Positions 48,201 through 62,700 are shown, counted from the stretch's first letter. The stretch is 64,000 nucleotides of DNA from Loxodes magnus (GCA_946699065.1 CAMPDV010000688.1:1-64000); one strand, 5' to 3'. A program made the numbers and translations. The notes: generated by a model not told the origin, from the letters alone.

Positions 48201-49040
48201 AAGTTTCAAGCAAGCAAACATAAAAATAGTTAGTTTAAATATGAATAAATAAATAGTTTATAATTGCATTTAAAAACATTTAAGCTATTAAAATAAACAT
48301 TCAAATACAAATTTATAAATTACTAACTTTTATATCAAATCCTTCTATCTAAATCATTCAATCAGACTCTTTGAAGAAACCTATCTAGTTAAATAGAAAA
48401 TTATTACTTTTAAATTATAACATTTAAACATATATTATCATATCTTAGGCTCAAAAATAGCTTTTAAAAAGTTGCAATAGATTGTAAAATAATGATAAAA
48501 TATAAAGACAATCATAGATTTTATTAGAATACTAAATAATAACAAAAAAATAAAGCATTATTTGCTAAATTGATAATTAAATATAAATCTAGTCTATTTA
48601 AATGGCTATTAAAGCTAGATTAGTAAAAATCCTTAGAAAAATGTAAAAATAATTATAAGAAATTTTAAATAATATATTATAATAAGTAACTAAAATTTAT
48701 AACACTAAAAACTTAAAATAATAAGTTTATATTAAACTAAACACTTATTACTTTTTGTATTATTTTTATTTATTTATATATATTATTTAAAATATTCTTT
48801 ATAGAAATTAGCATAAAAGTAAGTAAAGTTCTATGATGATAATTATTTTTTCTTAATAAATATACTTATTCTTTATAGTAAAAATAAAGAAATTTATTAT
48901 TTTTCATCATTTTTTAATTTATATAAGCTTCACTTAAAAATTGACTAAATATATAAGGTTTTATTTAAAAAAGATTAACAGTATGCGAAATAATTATATA
49001 TAATTTGTTTTAATAGTCAAGACTAATATAAAACGAATCT
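48201..49040. other. Repeat-unit sequence, no gene
   Basis: Diverged copy of 43030-44000. Nothing coding recognised. Confidence 0.4.
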
Positions 49041-50180
49041 GATAAAGTTAAATCTTTTATAAATGGATTAAGAAATGCATCTTCTATTAATAATTTATTA
49101 GATATATTGAAGATAATTTTTTAAAGGATGCTAGTTACTCAGGTTCCTGGTGTTTGTCTTTAAAAATGAATTGAAAAAAAAGACTAGTCTAGCTTTTATT
49201 TTCCAGATACGATACGTTGCTGCTTTTCGGAAGTTTACTCTAGAAGATAGGTAGATTGCCACTTTCTAATCTTTTTAACTAAAGAGGACTCCAAATAATA
49301 AAGGATCTATATAGTTGAAATGTTTAATAAAGATGATGATAAGAATAAGATATTAATATTTAGATTATTTATACTATACCATAAAATAGAAAATACTAAT
49401 TAATTAATTTTAATTTTTGTGTTTTGATTATTTATTTATTTTAGCTTTTGATTCAAATTAATATAAAATAGTAATTTATCTATATTGTTTTACATTTTTT
49501 TAATAGGTTTAAATTATTCTATCTTGTATACATTTATGCTAATTTATAACTTTTGATAGTAAAAAGTTAGTTATTATATTGCTTTATCATAATATATATT
49601 TTTCTATTTATTATCCTAACTATTTAATTAGTTAACTAATTATATAGGTATATTGTTTAATATTTAATTAAATATAGCATAATATTCTATTTATTTTTAC
49701 TATTTCTTATAGGAAATGTTTATAATTTTAAGTAAATAAGCAAATATAATAAAGTATATTTTATTAGACTAAAATAGATTATTCTTATAAAGGAATTATA
49801 CTAATTATAAAAGGAATAGTATGAAGATAACATAATTTTTAGTGATAGGAGTAATGAAAGAGAAATGTAATAAGCTTTAATAATATGATAATTATAAAAG
49901 AGTAAAGATAAATATTTATTAATAATTGGTACTAGCTAAAATAATAAATCTTGTAATTTATACTAATTTAAAATTTAACTTAAATCCAATATACTTATTT
50001 AAAAAAGAGAAATTAAAAGTTTTTAATTATAATAGAAATAAATATTAATAGCTTTATTCATAGACAAATTAACTTTCTTATTTATAAATATCTAATTAGT
50101 ATTTTATTATTCTTTCATTTTGCTTAAAAAATATAATCTTTATTGAGCTTTTATTTAAATTGTTTTTACATAGTATATCA
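49040..50180 (+). mobile_element. LINE A 3'-region, copy 5
   Basis: The frame at 49040-49190 reads IIFQRMLVTQVPGVCLQKWI, as in copy 4. A one-base change afterwards shifts the frame, and about 30 bp are added near 49235. The 3' part runs to about 50180, where it joins the tRNA block E2 at a rearrangement breakpoint. Confidence 0.5.
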
Positions 50181-51480
50181 AAGTAATAATTAAAGTTTCG
50201 TATTTATAAATCTCAAAAAGTAATTAAAAAAATAAAAATTAACATGACTAAGAAAACTAATTTTCAGGTATCTATTAAATATAAACTAATAAGTACAGAT
50301 TTAACTTAAAAAAAACTTATTACTTCACATTATTTTATATAATAAGTCATATTTAATAAAAATTATTAAGTAATAAGTGATTGTAAAGAGCTTAAGGCTT
50401 CTAACTTAAAGTGAATGGCAAAAGAAGCATTAAAGTATTTAAATTATGCTATTTTAAATTTAATTTCATAAGACTAGCTAAAATTTATATACTAAATTTT
50501 TCTAAATAAATAAGCTTTTTATAACAATCATGTATTTATTAATTAATAATATAAAACATTTGTAATAAAGATTCATAAAATTAAATATAAAAATAGATTA
50601 TTATACTTTAAAAAAGGATTCTGAAATAAAAGAAACATTTTTGTTAAATAAAAATAAGGAATTTTGCTTCCTTTTATAATAATCATAGCACTATTTTAAT
50701 AATCTTGCTAAAAAGGGAAAGTTTAATCTTTTCGCTATTTATTTTATTAATAAATAGCTATACTGTTTAGTTTCATTATGTCTAATTAAAAAATTAAATT
50801 AAATGGATATAGTTATTAAAAATTATATTATATAAAAGAACTAAAAAAGGACAAGGAGGGAGTCGAACCCTCGACCTCTGGATCTGCAGTCCAATGCTCT
50901 ACTACTGAGCTACTTGTCCTCTTATTTATTATATCTTCAGAATAATTTAAATATTAAAACAATAATTTTATAGAGACTGTAATTAGTAATTCTTCAGTCA
51001 ATTATATAATTATAAGAATAGACATTTATATCTTTTATTATTTATATAAATTAAAATTAAATAAATTGGTTAGGTAGATACATATCTAATAATTTGTATT
51101 ATTTAGATAAAAATTTATAATCTTGAGCTTTGCTATTTTATTAAATATTTGAAAACTAAACTTTAATAAGAATAAACTAGAATCTTTATAATAAAAGTAG
51201 TAGAAGAATATTTGGGTAGATAATTTAAATTAGATAATCCTTTTTATTAATTAATTTAGCAGAATATTTTAATTTTTGGCTTTATTTTCAATATCTTCTA
51301 ATCTTTTTCATAATATATGAAAATTCCTTTGTTAAAAGCACTAATAATTCTTTATAGTTTCCATAAAATATCTTGAAATTAGATGTAATATAAGCTTAAA
51401 AAATTGATATTCATTTTTCATAATAGATTTAATTTTGTTTATTGCTAAGATAAAAAATAATCACTATAAGGCTTTTATTT
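50180..51480 (-). repeat. tRNA-Cys block, copy E2 (inverted copy of 11083-12370)
   Basis: Reverse-complement match over about 1.29 kb with many substitutions outside the tRNA gene. The right end is near 51480, after CACTATAAGGC. Confidence 0.8.
50849..50919 (-). tRNA. tRNA-Cys (GCA), second copy
   Basis: Identical over all 71 nt to the gene at 11637-11707, with the same anticodon GCA, A and B boxes and T6 terminator (50843-50848 on the plus strand). Its flanks have diverged visibly, so the identity of the gene points to selection on a working tRNA or to gene conversion. Confidence 0.96.
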
Positions 51481-51499
51481 ACAATTTTATCTTTCTATA

Positions 51500-52511
51500 A
51501 AAAAACTTATTTTAAAATGATGAGCTTTAAAGGATATTATTTGGAAAAATTAAAAAAAAACTTTCTTCATTCATTTAATTATTTTGAAAATAATTAACAT
51601 TATAAAAGAATATCTTATATCTTCAAATTAGATCAAAAAGTTGTAATTTGAATATTTTTTAAATTAACTAAAATGCATATGATTTCTTTAAATCTTAAAT
51701 CTCTTCTTTCAGATTATAAAATTTTTACACTTCACAATTTAATTTTTCTTAACTATTAACACTATTCTACTTTTCTCTTATTTCTTTATTTTTTATTCTT
51801 ATTAAGATAAAATTGGCTTGTTTATAAAGATTTTTATAATCTTAAGAAACCATTAGTTTATGCTGCTGTTCTAAGTCTAAAATAGTATTATATATTTAAT
51901 TTTCATTTCTCTAGTTCTTTTTTCTAATTTTTTAAAAATTTCAATCTTTCTTCTATATGCCAGATTTGCTTTAATTTTATCTTAGAAAATTATACTATGC
52001 TATATCATATTTCTATTACAACTTTTTTAATTTGCTGAAAAGACTCAATTAAAGGGCCCTTTCATTAAAAACAACCTTTTATGCTTTAAGCCTTCAATCT
52101 ACTGAATTAATTAGACTTATATCTTTAAAAGAGTCTGAGAATTTTTTACTTAACCTTGTTTTCAGCCTGTTTAATTATTTAGATAATTATAGTAAGATTT
52201 TGCAATTGATATACTTCAATGAAAAAATAAGAATTAAGCAGGGTTTAGAGTCTAATACTATCAGAATAAAGTAAATTAGTGCTAAAGAATTAGTTTCATG
52301 TATATAGCCGCTACTTCCTGCTTTTTAACTTTATGATTATTATTTCCTTATCTCTTAGCTATGCAATTTCAATCTTTACTGCAAAGTAACTTCTAAGCTG
52401 CTATAAAGTTTTACTATTAAACTGCTGAATCTTTAGTCCTTAATCTAATTCTTAAATTTAGGCTTGCTTTCTTACCCTTTTTTATTCATATCATTCTACC
52501 TTGCTTTTCAT
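51500..52511 (-). pseudogene. Gln/Lys-rich coiled-coil gene, frameshifted
   Basis: An ATG at 52511 (minus) reads MKSKVEWYEQKRVRKQAQIQ, then LQQLRSYFAVKIEIAQLRDK. Farther on come EERLKFLKNQKKELEKWKLN and, in another frame, DLEQQHKLMVSQDYKNLYKQ, then FYNLKEEIQDLKKSYAF (about 51690). About 330 residues of near-continuous coiled coil with two or more frame changes. Not part of the inverted or tandem repeats on its left. Could be a host cytoskeletal-type gene or a LINE ORF1 coil. Confidence 0.45.
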
Positions 52512-54649
52512 TTAGTTTAGTATGCATTTATAAGCTATTATTTTAATAGATAAAACTGAAATATAACTCAAAAAAAACTAAATTAAAATATTGTAAACTA
52601 TTTACTAAGTAAGAGGATATTCTAGGTAGTAAAATTATGAGGCTTTGTCAAGTAGAAATTTAAGGGAATAATTATAGACTAATTAGACGTGCTATAGGGA
52701 ACGAAGCAGCCTCATAAGTAAAGATACTTAGAGGTTATTAATAAATCTAGTTCTTCCCAGTATAAATATGACCAGATATGTTAAAATTCCCAACTTAATA
52801 TTTATAGGATTTATATGCGAAAGTGGTTTATTAAACTTTTTTGATAAATTTATATAAATTTTTTTCAAATATTTTATCTTTTATACTTTGAAGCATACTC
52901 ATAATTATAATTTCCTTCATTTTACTCTTTTATATTTCAATCTTATTATTATTATGAAAGCCAAATATCAAATTTAATAATATCTATTATAATAAGGAAA
53001 ATTCCGATTCGAAATAGAGTAATGATAAAAATCTTTCATTTATAAAGATAGAAAAGACCATTATTGTATTAACTATTAGCACTATATAAATTACTATTTT
53101 ATTATTTACTTAAAGAGTCATTACGCTTATTTAAAAGTCAGATAATTTACTTTTATTAATAATTAAACTTTCAATAAATACTTTTTTAGCTTAAAATCAG
53201 CTTAAATAACTTTGTTACAAGAAAGGCAATTTTTATATTAGTTGATATTTTTTATTTTATACAAGTTAGAAAAAATATAGAAATCTAAATTTAAATAAAT
53301 ATCATAATAATAACAGATAGATTCTAGAATAAAATACTTCCATAAAAATAGTACTTCGATGAAGAAAATCTAATTAATTAACTAAATAATTAATTTTTAT
53401 AAGGAATATTGAACTAAGAAAGCTTTGAAAACTACAATGATGAAGAGGAAGATAAAAAAGATATGGAGCAAGATAATTGATCAGGAATTATACAAACTGT
53501 ACTTATTACTTATATGAAAATATAGTAAAAAAATATCAATTTTTATTACTGTATCATAATAATAAATAAAGCTATAAAATAGTATCTAAAATAAGTAAAA
53601 AAATAGAATAAAATTATAAAAATTATAAAAAAAATATAAGAAAGTTAAAGGATTTACCTAAATTTTTTAATATTTTTAAAAGCAGAAAAAAAGCTATAAG
53701 TTTTTTCAATTTAATCTGCGGATTTTAAGAGTAGTATATAATATCTAAAACATAGAAATTTAGATTAAACTTAAAAATTTTAAAATAATCTTGCATTATA
53801 AAGGTTCATTAATGATATGTTTTGAAAGTAACCATTCCAGATAACTCAAATAAGTAAGAATTCTTCCAATTTGAAAAAAGGATTTAAGAGTGATTGGAAG
53901 AATTTAATACCATTTGCGCTCATAAATGTAATTAAAAAGATAAATGATTAGAAGTTAACTTAAAGACTCTATGGAAATATTGATTAATGTAAAATTTTAC
54001 ACCTCTCAGAATAAGGATTTTGTATCTATACTGTTAGTTTTAATTAGTTATAGACTCTTTATTTTTTTTTATAAATTCCTAAAGTTGGATAAACTTTGAG
54101 TTGATTCGAAAAAAATTAAAGTAATTGAACAATCTTTATTTAATCTTTATTAAAAATGTGTATTTTTTGGTGCTATAATAAATATTTTTTAGTTTAAATA
54201 TAACATTAAATATTAGAAACTTTAACTAATTTTATCTAAACCATTTAATTTATACGTTATGTAAATAAAATAAAATTCTATCGGTTTATAATTTTGTTTA
54301 CAATTTGAGCAATAAAACCAACCTTAAAATCATGCTTACTTAAAATGTTTACCTGACACCCTATCTAAATAATATTTGATAATATATTTTTAGTTTGAAT
54401 TTTTAGTATTTAGTCTATATTTTTACTTAAATTTTATAATAATATTAGCAAATCTTAAATTTTATAATAATATTAGCAAATATTAAATTTTATAATCTAT
54501 ATTGCTATGTTAAAATTATTGCAAATCTTCTTGTACTAATATTTTATATTTCTAATCAGTAAATAATTTCTCTATAGTAAAGAGTCTAAATAATCATAAA
54601 ATATCTTAACTTTAAAATGTAGTCATTAATTAATTGTAGGTTTATAGAA

Positions 54650-55515
54650 TTTTCAATCAAAATTTTAGGAGATATTGCAATGTGAAAATTCTATTTTTAT
54701 ATCTTATTGTAATTCATTTAAGAAGGAGTATTTATACTAGTTATATAGAAATAATTACTTTTTAATTTTTTTGTATTAATTCACTAAATCTATTTTCTTA
54801 CTCATCACTAAAAAGTAACTAGGCTTATTTAACAATATAATTATGTTTTTCAATCCTTAAAAATTTATTTTATTTCTAATGTAATTTATATAACTTAAGC
54901 TATATTTTAACTATTATCTAAAGTAATATGATTCGAAGTTTTTCTTTATATCTAAGCTTATTACTTTTATGTTTCATTCCAATTAATTATTGAAAAGGCA
55001 ATTCCAATTTTCTTCTGAAACTTATTAAGCATTTTCTAAAATATTTGATCTATTTAATCGCTTATATTTCAAAATTAGATAAAATTTATCCATAAATGAA
55101 TTAAATTAGCGTGAATTATCCGTTAATTGTTATTAATATATAAAGTTAAAACTAATTTTAGTGTTCTTTTGATTAACTTTTATTTCTTGCATAAAGCTTG
55201 AAAAATTTTATTTCACCAAACGGGAATTCTTGTATCTTTAATCTGTTTCAAATGAATCAATTATTAAATTGGATACTACTGAATAGAAATTAATTAATCT
55301 ACTCAGGGCCATTCATCTTCCTTTCGATTTGTTGCTTGTTTGAAGACCTTTAAGCAAGAGAAATGAACCGAAATTAGGAGCCTTAAACTACGAACGATCC
55401 GTCAGTCGAACCTCTTCGCTGGTGAGAGCCCTCGAATAAGTTAGGCTTCCTCTATAGAACTATTCACTTTTAAGCGAGGTGGCATTCAATTCGAAGACCA
55501 TATTAACATGTACTA
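54650..55515 (-). mobile_element. Retroelement-derived fragment, unit 2 copy
   Basis: About 97% identical to 37870-38740, including the G+C-richer patch at 55300-55500. Fossil. Confidence 0.4.
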
Positions 55516-56679
55516 TCTTCCATATTTTAAAATTTTATATATATCTTGTTAATTTAAATCCATTCTGTTTAGAATTTTTTAAGATTTTCGTTTTAAATTT
55601 ACTAAAAAAGACAGGTTTTCTTAATAGGTATTAGAAATTCTTATAGATCCATTTTATTTGTTCAGGTTTTTTTAAACATTAAATTAAGTATTTTTGTATT
55701 TATTATATTTCTTGTGTTAATAATAGCTTTCTTGCAATTTCTTTCTTTTGCTAAATTTTTATAAGATTATATTTATTTATTGTATTTTTCCTTTATTTTA
55801 ATTTATTTTTGCTTTTTTTATATTTTTTACTCAACAAGCTTTTTTCATACTTTGTAGTTATATCCTTTTTTCAGTTAAGACATGTTTTATTAAAATATAA
55901 TGGAGAATTATTATTCTTTAGTTTAAGTATTAGATAGTATTTTGTAATCTATTAATGTCACTTTTGTTTAATTAAATATAAGTTATTATTTAAAATACTT
56001 TGAATCCTATTAAATTTTGTTCTTCAGCAGCTATTTTTATTTTTATTTCATTAATTTGGGGATTTAGTACTTATATTAAAACCATTAGAACATGCTAAAA
56101 ACGGACTGGTGTTAAGGATTAAATTCGTAATTTATAGTTATTAGTATTAAGTTCTTTTTAGAATAGTTTCTCTTTAATAGTAATTTTAATGTTCTTAAGT
56201 TGGTTAAATTTATTTAGTATGACCTTGTAGAGGTTTCTTTATTTGAGTATAGTCTAAAATATAGACAATAAAATCTCTTTAAAAATTTAGTTTAATCTCA
56301 CAGATGAGACTGTCTATTCTTTACGAATCCCTAGGTTGGAAATACTTATTATAAAGTTATTTATTGTGTTATTTAAGAAGTTCCAAGGATTAGAAACTTA
56401 GTTAAATATAGGATTAAACTAGTCTCCAGTGTATATTATAGCTTAATGTTCTATATTTTATTGTTAATTGTAGATTAGATTCTTAATGAGTTAAGTCCTC
56501 GCCTCACCGCTAATCAATACCTATTAGTCGGTCATATTTTAAAAATATTAATATCATTTAAAAAATTTCTTTCAGTAAATGCCTATTTTAAATGCCTTTT
56601 TTAAGTTTTTTTTTATTTATTTATAATTTTCTATATTTTATTTACTTTTTTGGAAATATTGCTTTTTAAGGTAAATGAT

Positions 56680-57570
56680 AGATGCTTCTTAACTAATATT
56701 AAAGCTTTTACTGAAACGATTTTGGAAAAATTTCAAGCTTAATTTGCTAAATTATAAAAATACAGCAAAAAAGAAATTTCTACTTCTTAATGAAGATGCT
56801 AAGGAATTTTTCCAAGACTAGGAAAATTAAAAAAAGAAATAAAATTAAGAAATAAAAAATAATCCCTCAAGAAATAAATAAACAGGTAATTTCTTAAATA
56901 TTTAAAAAAGGAAGTAAAGATGATTGGAAAAACTGACGTTCTATTTCTCTTTATAATATTATTCTAAAACCATATTATAAAACTTAAAAAATATATAATC
57001 TGATCTGTTAGAGAAATTTAATTCACCATTTTTAATTGATATTCATGAAAAATTGATAAACTATTTAATAGATTTGGACGAAATAATTGATAATTGATAA
57101 CTTTAGAAAAGTGTTAAAGTCAAGACTGATTTGATTGTAGAACTGATATGAGATGAAAAAATGTTTGATTCAATAGAAAGAAGATTTTTTTAATCAACTT
57201 AAGAGAGTCAAATTGCCACTTGAACTTATAAAAACATTAGAGTCATTTTTAAGCATTCCAATTTCTTTATTTATTATATTAAAAAATCTTTGCAAGTTAT
57301 TAATCGAGGAATGAAGAAATGATAGCTTCATCAGTAGTTGGGGAAATTAAGTACCCATAATATACTACTTGTCTTCCTCTATTTTGGTTGATTCTGGACC
57401 TGAAACAAAATTACCTTCAGTTTTAGCGTTTTTTTGTCTTTGAATCTTACTTGAAGTGATATGTGAAGACTTCTTGGAAATTCTAAAAGCTAACCTTGCA
57501 CAACTCAAATTTTCAAGATGTATCCTATTTATCGAATTGAGCAATCAAAATAGTGGCTAACCTAATAATG
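56680..57570 (+). mobile_element. LINE reverse-transcriptase fragment, unit 2
   Basis: Copy of 39880-40780, with the same KKGSKDDWKNWRSISLYN entry (about 56895) and motif A segment (LIWDEKMFDSIE, about 57140). It has extra indels of its own: a 14-bp deletion near 56830 and an added T at 57187-57192. Both units share the frame change between the entry and motif A, so the LINE was already dead before the duplication. Confidence 0.75.
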
Positions 57571-58386
57571 GTAGAGTAATTTTAATCAATTATTATTATA
57601 TTATTATTATAAATTAAATTAAAACTAGAACATTATAATGCAACAATGGAAGATAATTAATCTAAAACCAAATCAAAATCATAGCATATGTTTAGCTTTA
57701 TGCTTTTCTTTTTATTTATATCCTTACTTCAAAAACTTCTTGGATTTTAAAGCTTAATTTTTTAATAATTGAACTTAAAAAGGTAAAAAAGGGTTATAAA
57801 TGTAATAATATATAATAATTAAATAATTTCTAAAAGAATAGTAAATTTAGAAACTTATCATATAACTATGTTTATATGTTTTAAACTAGTATTCAAATAT
57901 TATAAAATAATTAAAGCAATTTATTTAAATTAAAGTTATTATTATTTTTTATTTTCTTATATTGTAACTAAATTGAGAAATTAATCATTAAAACTATTTT
58001 ATTTAAAACTCTATTAAATTAACATGCAAAGTACATTAAATAAACATATCCTATAAACATTTATAAGCATATCAAATTTAATTTACCTTCATATTAATAA
58101 ATTAACTAAAATTATTAATTTAAAAGTATAGAAGTAGTAGAAACTATAGATAATAAGTAATTAAAAATATGATCAGTTTGTAAAATATAAGAATAGTTAA
58201 CAAATTAAAGTAAATTACTTAGCACTCACAGAAACTAGTTTTCTATTTGTATTTTATTAATCACTTAGTCAAAAATTCTTAGGTTTTTATAATTAAGATG
58301 AACTTATAAGATTAAAACTATGCAAAATTTTAGCGAAATGTTCATTATTAATATATACTGATATGAAAAGTATTGAATTATACTAT

Positions 58387-58640
58387 GAATCTATTAATAT
58401 CTGATTTTAAAAAAATATTAAAACAAATCAACTGAGTAAGATGAATTAAAAACGGAGATTAAGAAATTTTTTTAATATTATTGACTTTAATATCATAATT
58501 TAAATTCTATAAATAAATAATTCAGATATTCAATAATTTAAAAATAAAGAAATTGTTAAATTATTTTTACTAATTAAAAAGTTTTTTAGTAATATAAGCA
58601 AAATATATTGTTTGCTTATTTTTATTTTCTATTAACATTT
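58387..58640. other. 255-bp segment present only in unit 2
   Basis: Unit 1 reads straight from TACTAT to AAACATTTG (about 41590). Unit 2 holds 255 bp of A/T-rich sequence between CTAT and TTCTATTAACATTTG. The short CTAT repeats at the borders suggest deletion from unit 1 rather than insertion into unit 2. No coding content. Confidence 0.6.
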
Positions 58641-58689
58641 GTTCAAAAGTAAATAATAAAAAGATATGCTTAATAATTATATTTCGTGA

Positions 58690-60080
58690 TAATTCTCGAT
58701 CTTTCTACCTTAATTTTCAGAATATCACACAATTCTCTGCTAAATAATATTTCAAACCTCAGTGATTATTTTTCTTTCGATGAATTTTTAAGTATTTAAT
58801 AAACATTTCGCTTTTTAATTCGTTTGATTATTTTTTTGATTCATTTTATTGCTGTTTTCCAGATCTTTCGATATCTATTTTAATTTTAATTTCCTATTCT
58901 AATCCTAAGTTTTTAATTTTGTTGTAATTATTCTTTTAGCTTTATCTAATGAAACTAAGCCACTTCATTTATTAATATATTTTGTTCTAGTATTCTAATC
59001 AATTAAACCTCAATTTTGAAGATCTTTTTTAACTAGCCATTATTTTTTCGAGGTTTAAATAGATCTCCTTAAGCCTTTAATTTTTTTTATTTATAAAATG
59101 TTTCTTTAATTTCATATACAAGAGAGTTACCTCCCCAATGCTAATCTGTTCTTCATTCTTCTAAATATCTTAATTTTTTTAAGTAAAACCTTCTCTATAT
59201 TTTACAATCTAGATAGTTAATTTTTTTTTTCTATCTTTACACTTTCTCCTTAAAAAACTTTACTAAATAAAAGTTTAATTATATCTTCTAGTATAAATTA
59301 GCAATTAAAATATAATATACTATTTTAATATAATTTAAATACAATAATTCCTATTAAAATTAAATAGAAACTTATTATTTTTTAATTATATAGAAAATTG
59401 CTTTTTTATGTAAGTGCTTCTATGAATAACTTACATTTTGCAACTTAAGTTTATTTTAATAGCTAAGATAATAGTTTTACTCTATAAATGTTTATGGTAT
59501 ATATATAAGTTAGATATTATGGATATCTATTTTGTATCTTAGAAAGCTATAATAAAATATCTATATATTTGAGTTATAGATCTACTTAACTCAATCGCTT
59601 TTTATAGCTATTTAACTAAAACATATAAGTTTTAAAATATTTAAAATATTAATGTTTAAGAATGGAAATTAATTGAATAACAGGAATGTAAAAGACATAA
59701 ACTTTTAATTATCGAAATTGCTTTTTAATTTAAATATTTCTTAACCAAAATCAAAAGCTTTAATACTGATAAATTTCAATGCAGTGGTTAATAGTTTAAT
59801 GCAATCAGAAATTTATTTACTCTAAAGGAAAATTAAAATAAGGTTTACAAGTTACTGCTAATAAAAGAATCAAAATTATGATTTAAATGTGTAAAATATT
59901 AGCAATTAAATGTATTTAATCATTAAATTTTACAGTAACGTTAAAAGATAAATATTAAAAACTAAAGAAAGCAATAATCATATGATAATTAAAATAATAA
60001 TATACTTATTAAATTAGGAAACTTTATATCTTAATTAAGACTTTAAAAAAGTAATAATTTCAAAAATTGCTAATAAATAC
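58690..60080 (-). pseudogene. Segment B relic, copy 4
   Basis: Unit 2 counterpart of 41650-43030, decayed in the same way. About 58720-58870 resembles segment B copy 3 (TCAAACCTCAGTGATTATTTT) more than copy 2, hinting at conversion between copies. Confidence 0.45.
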
Positions 60081-61259
60081 AATTGTATTAAAATTTAAGT
60101 TTCAAGTTCTAAAGGAAAACATAAAAAATAGTATAGTTTATTAATGTTTTTTATAATAAAAAATAGCTAATTAGTTTTTATAAAGTTTCATTTAAAATAT
60201 TTATGTTACTAAAAAATAAGCATTAAAAGATAAAAATTTATAAACTATTAGCATTTTTTATCTAATGAGAAGTTTGTAAAACAAAATATATCATAAATAT
60301 GGAAGTTAAAATCATTTTATCTATTCAAATAAAGAATTAAACCAATTCCCTTGAAAATTATAATATTTAAACTTAGATAATAATATCTTAAGCTCATAAA
60401 AGCTAAAGCATAATTGCATATAATTTAAAATAAATACTTAATTATTAAGATATGCATACATTTTATTAGAGTACTAAATAATTACAAAAAATTAACTTTT
60501 ACATTATAGTTTTTATTTCAATAAATAGATAATTATTTATAAAACTCGTCTGTTTGAATAGTAATTCAAGCTAATTTGATTATAAAAACCTTAAATCACA
60601 AATTATTATATAAATTTAGAAATATTACATTATAATAAGTAACGAAAATTAATAAAGATATAAAAAGTTAAATATTACTAAACTATTATTAAATAAATGC
60701 TGAATATTACTCTATAGAAATATCATAATAATTATTTATAAAGTCCTTAACTAAAAAATTGATAGTAGTGAATAGATAAAACAAATAAAGTTCTATGATG
60801 ATAATTACATTTTCTTAATAAATATGTTTAGTCTTTATAAAATAGTAAAGGATCTTAAAAAAGTATTAATTTTTCTTCTTTTCAAAATTTAATTAAAATT
60901 TACATAAAAAATTGACTTAATATAATAAACCATCCTTAAAAAGAGTAGCAGTATGATAAAAAACTATATATAGTTCGAGTTTTAGTATAAATTAAAAAAA
61001 TCTTTACTTTTATTCATTTTGAAAAGTATAAAAAGATACTATATTATTTCTATAAAGGTTAATATTTGACTGAATTTATTTCGATAAAGAGAAGTTATAT
61101 TTCGGAAATAATTATATTTTTATAAAAAGACAAAATATTATAAAAAATTGGTCGAAAATAATTACCTTTTAAAAAATCGAAATATTAATAAAAAAATTTA
61201 ATATTATTTACATTTAGTAAAATGTTTCAATAGGTAATAATAAATATGTAATGAATCTG

Positions 61260-62700
61260 ATAGAGTTAAAACTCTTTATTAAGGGATAAAAAGAGCATCT
61301 TTCATTTATAATTTATTAGAAATTCCGAAAATAATTTTTTAAAGGATGTTAGTTACTCAATTTCCTGGAGTTTGTCTTTAAAAATGAATTGAAAAAGAGA
61401 CAAATCTAACTTTTATTTTCCAGATATTATGTACTGATGCTATTCGGAAGTATAATATCTTTTTTAGCTAAAGAGAACTCAAAACAATAAAGGCATTAAT
61501 TAAATTAAAATGCTAAATAAATATGATGATAAATATAGGATGTTAATACTTCCAATATTTATCAATATACCATTAAATAAAGAATACTAATTAATAATCT
61601 TTATTTATATGTTTTTACACTTTAATTCTTTAAACTTTTTTATTTAGTTAGCTTTTGATTCAAAATAATTAAAAATAGTAATTTATCTATATTATTTTTA
61701 ATTTATTTAAATAGGTTTAAATTATTCTATCTAATGTAAATTTGTATTAATTTATAACTTTCGATAGTAAAAAGGTTAATTATTATATTGCTTTATCATA
61801 ATATATATTTTTCTATTTATTATCCTAACTATTTAATTGGTTAATTAATTAGATAGGTATATTATAGATATATAATTAAATATAGCATAATATTCTATTT
61901 ATTTTAATTATTTCTTATAGGAAATTTTTATAATTTTAAGTGAATAAACAAATATAATAAAATATCTTTTATTTAACTAAAATGGATTATCCTTATAAAG
62001 GAATTAAACTTATTTAAAAAAATAGTATGAAAATAACTTCAATTTTACTGATAATTGGGAGTAAGGAAAGACAAATTTAATTAAACGCTTTAGTAATTTA
62101 ATAATTACAAAAGAAAGAATAAAGATAAATATTTCTTAATAATTACTACCAGTTAAGGCAATAAATCTTGTAATCTATATAAATTTAAAAATAACTGAAA
62201 GGTAATATATTTAATTCAAAAGATAATTATTCAAAATTAAAAATTAAAAGTTTTTAATCTAATAGAAATAAAAAAATTAATAGCATTTATCATAGACAAG
62301 TTAACTTTTTATTTTAAAATAATTTATTAACGTTTTATTATTCTTTTATTATGGTTAAAAAACATTTTCTTTAATGAGTTTTGAATTTAAATAATTTTTA
62401 CATAATATCTATATCAAATTAATTCATAATTTTTTTTATTTATTTTATACTTCGTTGATATCTTAATATGACAAGTAATTTGTCGATTTAATTAATTTAG
62501 GCGAAGTAACAACATATTTATAATTGTGTTTTAATTTGTATAGTATTTTTATATATTTATGTATTATATCTATATTATATTTATTACTTTTTAGATTTCT
62601 TTAGTTTTTCTAATTTTCTTCTTATTGTTAATTTTCATATCTCTTATTAAATCCATTTTTTTGAACTTGTGACGTAATTTTGGAAATAAACTCTTTAGAT
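61260..62700 (+). mobile_element. LINE A 3'-region, copy 6
   Basis: Unit 2 counterpart of 44200-45670, again with the frame IIFQRMLVTQFPGVCLQKWI (about 61335). Confidence 0.55.
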
